From contig JAHBWG010000041.1 of NCBI GenBank assembly GCA_019637095.1, forward strand, positions 1-64,000: a stretch of DNA of 64,000 nucleotides, in the 5' to 3' direction. The notes beneath the pieces were generated by a model, which was not told where the DNA came from, made no database searches, and worked only from the letters and a program-made list of their open reading frames with translations. Of the stretch, positions 58,018 to 64,000 are shown in pieces. Source of the stretch: Sandaracinaceae bacterium. GTDB lineage: Bacteria; Myxococcota_A; Polyangia; Polyangiales; Sandaracinaceae. The number at the start of each line of letters is the position of its first letter. Within the stretch, counting starts at the first letter, position 1. Both the position numbers and the translations under genes were made by a program.

Positions 58018-60113
58018 GGGCCGCCCTCCCCGTCGAGCGGCGCGTCGAGCGCGGGCTCCTCGAGCTCGGAGGCCTCGTCCTCGAAGGGCGTCCCGGGCGC
58101 GAGGACGCCGCCGTAGCCGTCGTCGACGAGCACCGGCGCGCGCGCGAGCGGCGGCGGGCCCTCGGGGGTGGGCTGGACGCGGATCCAGCGCTCGTCCTGT
58201 TCGGCGGCGAAGGTGCCGCCGAGCTCCTCGCGGCGCGCGGCGAGGCGCGCGTAGAGGACCGGCGCGCCCTGAGGGATGAGGTTCCCGCCGAGCAGGTGCA
58301 CGACGCCGCGCAGCCGCGCGCGAGCGTCCGCGTCGTCGGCGCCGCCGGTCACCGCCGCGAGCGTCCGCGGCGCCTCGGCGTCGGGGCCGAGCAGGAAGTG
58401 GCGGTCGAGCGAGCGCGCCGCCGTCGTCGGGATCTCGCGGCGCTGTCCGGGCGCGAGGTCGCCGACGACGTAGAGCGAGCCGCCGGCGTCGACGACGACG
58501 GCGCCCGCGAGCGGCGTCGTGCTCGCGTTGACCACCGCGACCAGGCGCGCGCCGCTGCGCTCGAAGCGGATCGGGCCGCCCAGATCGAGCACGCGATCCT
58601 CGCGCAGGAAGGTCGTCTCCCAGAGGCCGGCGCGGAAGTCCGTCAGGCGCGGGCTCGCGCCGGCGCCGCGCAGCACCGGGCCCTCGCCCGAGCCGCCGCC
58701 GACGTGCCGCACCACCTCGCCCGGCCCGGGCCCCGGGAGGTCGAACGTGCCCGGCCGCGTCGAGTAGAGGCCCGTGTAGCGGCGCGCGAGCGCGCGCGGC
58801 TCCCCCTCGAGCGCCTCGAGGACCTCGACGCGGCGGTAGCGCATGACGACGCCCTTGCCGACGTAGCCGACCGCGAGCAGCACGACCACGCAGCCGCTCG
58901 CGACGAGCGGCGTCGTCACGAGCGCGAGCACCGGGCGGTTCTGCCGCGCGACCCAGCCGAAGTTGAGCGGCCCGACGAGCACGACGTAGAAGAGCAGCAC
59001 GAGCGCGACGAGCACGAGCGCCGGGCGGAACGCCTGGTTCGGATCGAGCGCGGCGCGCAGCGTGCCGAACGAGCCGGCCTCGTCCCAGTAGCGGCTGTCG
59101 AGCTCCTCGACGCCGCGCGCGAACGGCAGCGCCGGCGCGACGTCGTGGCTCGTCGCGAGCATTGCCGAGACGAGCGCGCGAGAGGCGCCGCCCTCGATCG
59201 CCGCGCCGCTCTCGAGGTCGTAGGGCGCGACGAGCACGCGGCCGAAGCCGACGCGCGTCATGCAGCCTCCCGCCGGGACGGCGCGCGCCGTCTCGCAAGC
59301 GAGCCGCCGCGTCCCGGGCGGGCTCGCCCACTCGGGGTCGACGTGCATCTCCTCGCTCCGCGTCATCGGACCGGCGAGCGCGGTGAGCCACGGCTGGCGC
59401 AGGTCCGCGTCGCTGCGCGGCGACACGAGCAGCGTCCCGCCGGCGCGCAGCCAGTCCTCGATCGCCTCGCGCCCGGCGGCCCCGACCCGCGCGAGCGCCG
59501 GGCCCGACGCGACGAGCAGCCCGACCGTGGACCACCCCGCGCCGCCGTCGGGCAACAGCGGATCGCCGCTCGCGCCGTCGAAGCGCACCGTGCCGACGGG
59601 GAAGCGCGCGCGACGCGGCAGCCCGCCCGCGAGCGTGTCGACGTCGAGATCGAGCAGCGCGCCGCGCAGGCGCGGCGGGTCCGAGAGCAGGACCACCGAG
59701 CGCTCGGAGGGAGCGTAGTCGATGCTGCGCTCGGCGCGCCCGAGCACGCGCCCGTCGGCGTCGAAGCGCACGACGATCGTGTTGCCGGGAGAGCCGCCGA
59801 AGACGGAGAACGAGAGCCGCCGCGTCTGCCCCGCCGGGACGTCGATCGCGTCGGCGCGCCGGTAGCTCGTCCCGCGATAGCCGCTCACCCGCGTCTCGAC
59901 GACGCCGCGCTGATCGGTCCGCGTGCGGTTCTCGAGCTCGACGACGATCGGCGCCCAGCCGTCTCCGATCAGCGTGCCCTCCCCGAACAGCGCGCCGACC
60001 TCCACGCGCGCGGGCGTCCAGAGGCTCTGCTCCTGCGCCGCCGCGCGCGCGGGCGCGAGGAGCGCGAGCAGCCCGAGCGCGAAGAGCTCGGGCGCGCGGC
60101 ACGCGCGGCTCAC
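58014..60113 (-). CDS. large membrane protein with GATase-like and beta domains, unknown function
   Basis: The 699-residue protein has a Sec-type signal (LFALGLLALLAPARAAAQ) and a beta-sandwich domain (WAPIVVELENRTRTDQRGVV). A Rossmann-like domain reminiscent of amidotransferase-like folds follows (TVGLLVASGPALARVG, AIEDWLRAGGTLLVSPRSD). Two membrane helices lie around residues 375-440 (ALVLVALVLLFYVVLVGPLN, ALVTTPLVASGCVVVLLAVG). A C-terminal strand-rich domain ends in an acidic tail. Its layout is like the periplasmic accessory proteins of GldG/DUF4350 type that accompany ABC-2 transporters and MoxR loci. It is coupled to both neighbours by 4-bp overlaps. Confidence 0.78.
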   Translation of the reverse strand: MSRACRAPELFALGLLALLAPARAAAQEQSLWTPARVEVGALFGEGTLIGDGWAPIVVELENRTRTDQRGVVETRVSGYRGTSYRRADAIDVPAGQTRRLSFSVFGGSPGNTIVVRFDADGRVLGRAERSIDYAPSERSVVLLSDPPRLRGALLDLDVDTLAGGLPRRARFPVGTVRFDGASGDPLLPDGGAGWSTVGLLVASGPALARVGAAGREAIEDWLRAGGTLLVSPRSDADLRQPWLTALAGPMTRSEEMHVDPEWASPPGTRRLACETARAVPAGGCMTRVGFGRVLVAPYDLESGAAIEGGASRALVSAMLATSHDVAPALPFARGVEELDSRYWDEAGSFGTLRAALDPNQAFRPALVLVALVLLFYVVLVGPLNFGWVARQNRPVLALVTTPLVASGCVVVLLAVGYVGKGVVMRYRRVEVLEALEGEPRALARRYTGLYSTRPGTFDLPGPGPGEVVRHVGGGSGEGPVLRGAGASPRLTDFRAGLWETTFLREDRVLDLGGPIRFERSGARLVAVVNASTTPLAGAVVVDAGGSLYVVGDLAPGQRREIPTTAARSLDRHFLLGPDAEAPRTLAAVTGGADDADARARLRGVVHLLGGNLIPQGAPVLYARLAARREELGGTFAAEQDERWIRVQPTPEGPPPLARAPVLVDDGYGGVLAPGTPFEDEASELEEPALDAPLDGEGGP

Positions 60114-61123
60114 CCCGCCAGCGCCTCCACGCGATCGGACGGGCGCGGGACCTCCGCGAGCAGCCGCGCGAGGATCGCGTCCGTCCCGACCCCGTCGGCC
60201 TCCGCTTCGAAGCTCGGGATCAGCCGGTGGCGAAGCGCAGGATACGCGACGCGCTCGAGGTCCGCGAAGCTCACGTGCGCGCTCCCGCGCATCAGCGCGT
60301 GGACCTTCGCGGCGAGCACCATCGACTGCCCGCCGCGCACGCCCGCGCCGTAGCGGAGCAGGCGCTTCGCGGTCGGCGCCGCGCCGGCGTCGCTCGGATC
60401 GCTCCTCCTCACGAGCTGCGCGACCCACCGCGTGAGCCCCTCGGCGACGTACACCTCGCGCACGAGCGCGCGCATGGCGAGCAGGCGCGGTCCGTCGACG
60501 ACGCGCGGGACCTCCGCGACGTGCGTGCCCGTCGTGCGCTCGAAGATCGCGACGAGCGTCTCCTCGTCGGGGTTGGGCACGAGCACCTTGAAGAGGAACC
60601 GATCGAGCTGCGCTTCGGGCAACGGGTACGTGCCCTCCATCTCGATCGGGTTCTCCGTCGCGAGCACGAAGAACGGCTGCTCGAGGCGGTGCACGGTGCC
60701 CGCGATCGTGACGCTGTGCTCGGCCATCGCCTCGAGCAAGGCGCTCTGCGTCTTGGGCGTCGCGCGGTTGATCTCGTCGGCGAGCACGAGCTGCCCGAAG
60801 ATCGGGCCCTTCGCGAGCTCGAACCGCTTGCGCCCGCGCTCGTCCTCGACGACCACGTTGGTGCCGACGATGTCGCCCGGCATGAGGTCCGGCGTGAACT
60901 GGATGCGCGAGAAGCGCAGCTCCATCGCCTCGGCCAACGTGCGCACGAGCAGCGTCTTGCCGAGCCCGGGCGCGCCCTCGAGCAGCGCGTGGCCGCCCGC
61001 GAAGAGGCACATCAGCACCTCCTCGACGACATCGGCCTGACCCACGATCACCTCGGCGACCGCCGCGCGCAGCGCCGCGGCCGTCTCGCGGAAGGCGTGC
61101 GCGCGATCCTCGCTCTCGCTCAT
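60110..61123 (-). CDS. MoxR family AAA+ ATPase
   Basis: The 337-residue ATPase shows the MoxR signatures: VGQADVVEEVLMCLFAGGHA, Walker A EGAPGLGKTLLVR, the RIQFTPDLMPGDIVGT segment, Walker B LVLADEINRATPKTQSALLE, sensor 1 FFVLATENPIEMEGTYPLPE and sensor 2-region RLLRYGAGVRGGQSMVLAAK. MoxR ATPases act as chaperones for the maturation or activation of membrane or secreted complexes, working with VWA proteins. Here DUF58 and two VWA proteins follow in the same operon, the expected partnership. The protein is cytoplasmic. Confidence 0.95.
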   Translation of the reverse strand: MSESEDRAHAFRETAAALRAAVAEVIVGQADVVEEVLMCLFAGGHALLEGAPGLGKTLLVRTLAEAMELRFSRIQFTPDLMPGDIVGTNVVVEDERGRKRFELAKGPIFGQLVLADEINRATPKTQSALLEAMAEHSVTIAGTVHRLEQPFFVLATENPIEMEGTYPLPEAQLDRFLFKVLVPNPDEETLVAIFERTTGTHVAEVPRVVDGPRLLAMRALVREVYVAEGLTRWVAQLVRRSDPSDAGAAPTAKRLLRYGAGVRGGQSMVLAAKVHALMRGSAHVSFADLERVAYPALRHRLIPSFEAEADGVGTDAILARLLAEVPRPSDRVEALAG

Positions 61124-62820
61124 CTCGATCCTCCACCGCCGAAGTAGGTCCGCACGTGCTCTCGGTAGTCCTCGGGGATCGGCGCGCGCTCGATCGCGCC
61201 CGCCCTGCCCTCGACCGCTTCACCGCTCGCCTCGGGCGCGCCGAGGCCCTCGGGCAGCGGCGCCCCCTCCGGGCTCACCCACTCGAACGTCGTCTGCGAC
61301 GGCGCGCCGGGGCCCATGCGCGGCCGCACGCGCGCGAGCGGTCCGTCCGAGCCGGGCACCGGCGCGCTCTGTCCGCCGCGCTCGCCCGGCCCGCCGCCCG
61401 AGCCGGTCCCTCCGGAGCCGGACCCGGAGCCCGAGCCGCTCCCCGAGCCCGAGCCGCTCCCCGAGCCCGAGCCGCTCCCCGAGCCGGCGCCGCTCCCCGA
61501 GCCCGGCCTCGCGATCGGGATCCCGCCGCCGGCGCCGGCCGTCAAGCTCGTTTGCATTCGATCGAGCTGATCGATCGCCTCGCGCAGCCGCCGCTCGAGC
61601 TCGTCGGCGTCGAGCGGCTGGCCCTCGGCGTCGGCGCGCGCGCTCGCCTCGGCGTTCTCGGCCGCCTGCGCGCGGCGCATCGCGTCGGCGAGCCGCTGCC
61701 GCTCCTCGGGCGTCAGGCGCGACCACGCCTCGCGCATCGCGTCGACCATCTCGCGCGTGAGCTGGCTTCCGTCGCCGTCGCGGGAGAGGCGCTCGAGCTG
61801 CCGCGCCACGCGCTCGCCTTGCAGCTCGGGCAGCGCGTCCGCGAGCTCGCGCGCGAGCTCGGCCTGCTCGCGCCGCCGCTCGAGCAGCCGCTCGCGCGCC
61901 GAGAGAGACTGCGCCAGCGCCTCGTCGCCCTCGCGCCGCGCCGCCGCGAGCGCCTCGCGCAGCGCGTCGCGCGCGCGCTCGCGATCCGCCGCCTCGCGCC
62001 GCGCCGCCGCGCGCTCCACGGCGCGATCGAGCGCCTCGAGGTCGCGCTCCTCGAGCGCGCGCCGCAGCTCCGGCTCGCGCGCGAGGGCCTGCGCCGCCGC
62101 GTCGCGCGCCCTGCGCTCGTCGGCGCTCTGGCGCTGGCGCGACGCCTCGAGCCGCGCCCGCAGCGCCTCGAGCCGCTCCTCCGCCTCGCGCCGGTCCATC
62201 CCCGCCGCGAGCGCCGCGCGCAGCTCCCGCGCCTCGCGCGCGAGCTCGTCGAGCTCGCGGCGGCGCGCCGGATCGCGCTCCTCGGGCGCGAGCCGCTCGA
62301 TGCGCTCGAGCGCCTGCGCGTCGAGCGTGCGCACGCGGTCGCCGTCTGCCGCGCCGCCGCCGACGCGCGGCGGCACCGGCGCGAGGAGCGCCGCGGCGAA
62401 GAACACCGCCGGCGCGACGAGCCACGCCGCGCCTCGGAGCCCGAGCGAGAGGCGCACCTCCTCCTCGTCGGCGGCCGCGAGCCGCTCCTGGGCCGCGCGC
62501 ACCGTCGGCTCGAGGAACGCGGGCACCTCGCGTTCGAGCTCCCACGCGGTCAGGATCGCCTCGCCCGCCTCGAGCCGGCGGTCCACGAACATGACGAGCG
62601 CCTCGTCGTCGGGCCGCGCGCGGCGCGCGCGCAGCCAGCCGAGGAGCGGCCCGAGCGGCAGCACGAGGGCGGCGCTCCACTTGGGCGCCCACGGCCACAC
62701 GATCGCGAGCAGCACGGCGAGCGCCCCCGCGACGACCGCGACGGTCACCGTGCTCTGCAGCATCGCCCGCGCGAGCAGGCGGCGCCGGATCGCACGCACG
62801 AGCACGTCGAGCCGTTGCAT
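61120..62820 (-). CDS. membrane-anchored coiled-coil protein with Gly-Ser linker, first gene of the operon
   Basis: The 566-residue protein has two N-terminal helices (MLQSTVTVAVVAGALAVLLA and KWSAALVLPLGPLLGWL) and a third around residue 145. A long, highly charged Arg/Glu/Ala-rich coiled coil follows from about residue 165 to 410. A Gly-Ser repeat linker comes next (from tandem 18-bp DNA units), and the protein ends with an acidic C-terminal region (APIPEDYREHVRTYFGGGGS). The topology resembles DUF4175/TIGR02302-type proteins found upstream of MoxR in alphaproteobacterial loci, though homology is unproven. The ATG at 62820 starts just before the first helix, and its stop overlaps moxR by 4 bp. 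It probably forms a periplasm-facing or cytoplasmic stalk. Confidence 0.75.
   Translation of the reverse strand: MQRLDVLVRAIRRRLLARAMLQSTVTVAVVAGALAVLLAIVWPWAPKWSAALVLPLGPLLGWLRARRARPDDEALVMFVDRRLEAGEAILTAWELEREVPAFLEPTVRAAQERLAAADEEEVRLSLGLRGAAWLVAPAVFFAAALLAPVPPRVGGGAADGDRVRTLDAQALERIERLAPEERDPARRRELDELAREARELRAALAAGMDRREAEERLEALRARLEASRQRQSADERRARDAAAQALAREPELRRALEERDLEALDRAVERAAARREAADRERARDALREALAAARREGDEALAQSLSARERLLERRREQAELARELADALPELQGERVARQLERLSRDGDGSQLTREMVDAMREAWSRLTPEERQRLADAMRRAQAAENAEASARADAEGQPLDADELERRLREAIDQLDRMQTSLTAGAGGGIPIARPGSGSGAGSGSGSGSGSGSGSGSGSGSGSGSGGTGSGGGPGERGGQSAPVPGSDGPLARVRPRMGPGAPSQTTFEWVSPEGAPLPEGLGAPEASGEAVEGRAGAIERAPIPEDYREHVRTYFGGGGSR
61427..61498 (-). repeat. 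18-bp tandem repeat encoding the Gly-Ser linker
   Basis: The unit GAGCCCGAGCCGCTCCCC occurs at 61427, 61445 and 61463 without mismatch, with a two-mismatch copy at 61481. On the coding strand it specifies six residues of alternating Gly and Ser per unit. It creates a flexible linker between coiled coil and C-terminal region whose length could change by slippage. Confidence 0.85.
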
Positions 62821-62995
62821 CGGGGGGCGAGTGTCGCTCGTGCGGTGCGCGGTCTCCAAGTGTGTTTCCCCGACCCGAACCGTAGGGCCGCCCTTGGGCC
62901 GAGGCGCGGCTCGCCGGAGGCGACGGCGCGGAGGCCTCGTGGCATTCCCGTGGCGCCGACTTGCGCGCGCGCTCGACCCGATCGATGACCGGGGG

Positions 62996-64000
62996 ATGGG
63001 ACGCGCGTGGGTGTGGGCCGGGCTCGCCGTCGTGTGCGCGGCGTGCGACGGCCGGGCGGAGACGGACGTGGACGGCGGAGCGCGGCAGGACGCGGGCGAC
63101 GCGGCCGCGGACGCGGCGAGCCTCGAGGACGGCGGCGCGGCGACGTGCCTCGAGCAGCTCGCCGAGCGGCGCGTGGCGCTCGACCCGATGGGACCGCTCA
63201 CCCAGATCCACCCCGAGGTCTTGTTCGATGGCGAAGCGATCTGGGTCGTGTACTCGCGGCCGGAGCCGGGGGGCGGGAACTTCGACGTGTGGGCGACGCG
63301 GCGCGCCTGCGACGGGAGCGTGCTCGTCGCGCCCTTCCTCGTCTCGGCCGACCCGGCCGGCAACGACGTCGATCCCTCGATCGCAGCGAGCGGCGAGACC
63401 CTGCTCATCGCGTGGGTGACCGACGACGGCTCGGGCGGGATGGGCAACCTGCAGATCCGCTCGAGGACCTTCGCGCGCGACGGCGCGCCGCGGGACGCCA
63501 CGGATCGGACGCTGCGCACGTCGTTCGAGGGGGCGCCCGTCCTCGACAGCCACCTCGGCGCGGCGCTCGTGGCGCGGCCGGGCGGCGGCTTCGTGCTCGC
63601 GGGGACGCGCGCGGTGCCCGACCGGCTGCGCTTCTCCGTCTACGCGCAGGACCTCGGGCTCGACGGCGCGCTCGAGGCCGAGGCGCGCGAGCCGGCGCCC
63701 GAGGTGCTCGTCTCGCACACGAGCGCGGCGATCGCGATCGACGCCGCGGGCGGGCGCTGGCTCGTGTTCGACCGCGCGCCGGACGACGGCGCGACGCACG
63801 TGCGGCTCGATCGGCTCGACGGCAGCGAGTCCGCGCCGGTCGAGGAGGGACTCGCGAGCTCGGGCGGCGCCGACGCGCTCGCGCACGCGGGCGCGGTCCA
63901 CGTCGCGTACGCGGGCGAGGTCGCGGGCGAGGTCGACGTGCGCATCGTCGACGCGACGCGCCCGCTCGCCGAGCGCGTGGCGCGCGTGATCGGCGAGCGT
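62996..64000 (+). CDS. lipoprotein-like secreted protein, C-terminus outside the window
   Basis: From an ATG at 62996 the frame is open to the window end (at least 335 residues). The N-terminus MGRAWVWAGLAVVCAACDG is a signal with probable lipidation at Cys 17, although Cys at the -3 position is atypical for a lipobox. An Asp/Gly/Ala-rich spacer is followed by strand-rich sequence with loosely repeated blocks (EVLFDGEAIWVVYSRPEPGG, IAASGETLLIAWVTDDGSGG, AALVARPGGGFVLAGTRAV, AAIAIDAAGGRWLVFDR). These suggest a surface beta-propeller like that of the lipoprotein at 30168-31556. The stop lies beyond the window. It is divergent from the eight-gene operon, with a 175-bp shared upstream region. Confidence 0.7.
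   Translation, partial: MGRAWVWAGLAVVCAACDGRAETDVDGGARQDAGDAAADAASLEDGGAATCLEQLAERRVALDPMGPLTQIHPEVLFDGEAIWVVYSRPEPGGGNFDVWATRRACDGSVLVAPFLVSADPAGNDVDPSIAASGETLLIAWVTDDGSGGMGNLQIRSRTFARDGAPRDATDRTLRTSFEGAPVLDSHLGAALVARPGGGFVLAGTRAVPDRLRFSVYAQDLGLDGALEAEAREPAPEVLVSHTSAAIAIDAAGGRWLVFDRAPDDGATHVRLDRLDGSESAPVEEGLASSGGADALAHAGAVHVAYAGEVAGEVDVRIVDATRPLAERVARVIGER

Overview
The window is about 72-73 % GC with extreme GC3 and looks like a chromosomal segment of a myxobacterium (Polyangiales/Sandaracinaceae-like; this placement is an inference). Supporting traits are a stand-alone PilZ protein, a Hanks-type pseudokinase and an FHA membrane protein, many lipoproteins with Asp/Gly/Ala-rich linkers after the lipobox, a Cys-rich lipoprotein, a subtilase with a MYXO-CTERM-like tail, a GAFTGA-containing sigma-54 activator and a group 2 sigma-70 factor. 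I see no rRNA, tRNA, CRISPR array, prophage or insertion sequence.

Layout. 1-8.2 kb: PilZ protein (cut by the window edge), a frameshifted pseudokinase, an FN3 lipoprotein, an acyl-CoA dehydrogenase, a double-FHA membrane protein, a four-repeat lipoprotein and a small lipoprotein. 8.3-15.2 kb: aldo/keto reductase, DUF4143-type AAA ATPase, DUF2804 protein, Cys-rich lipoprotein and a BRCT-headed protein preceded by a relic of BRCT coding sequence. 15.2-19.3 kb: a coupled pair encoding an M81 (MlrC-like) metallopeptidase and a sphingosine-1-phosphate-lyase-like PLP enzyme, divergent from an SDR across a promoter with two direct repeats. 19.5-30 kb: envelope and housekeeping genes (CoaX with two upstream genes, subtilase, VanZ-like protein, HflX). 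29.8-34.8 kb: GlpD, TetR regulator and VOC protein, with an 85-bp repeat flanking a lipoprotein gene and a truncated FAD-enzyme remnant. 34.9-35.0 kb: five consecutive perfect stem-loops. 35-45.9 kb: lipoprotein, epimerase/acyltransferase pair, tryptophan 2,3-dioxygenase, a PurA paralogue lacking the catalytic His, VOC plus sigma-54 activator, and a GntR/C45-peptidase-TPR operon with a probably leaderless promoter. 46.3-49.7 kb: sigma factor, a 27-bp tandem array, a glycosyltransferase and a divergent sugar-phosphate transferase.

49.7-62.8 kb is the standout: eight minus-strand genes. Six of the seven junctions are 4-bp stop/start overlaps and the seventh abuts. They encode a coiled-coil membrane protein, MoxR AAA+ ATPase, large membrane protein, ABC ATPase, ABC permease, DUF58 protein and two VWA membrane proteins. 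The set resembles MoxR/DUF58/VWA (Bat-like) loci with an embedded ABC-2 transporter, and probably forms one envelope machine.

Two genes (1.0-2.5 kb and 19.5-20.0 kb) carry apparent frameshifts that are either decay or assembly error. Translation starts are frequently GTG and were chosen from signal peptides, family alignment, Shine-Dalgarno sequences and 4-bp overlaps.
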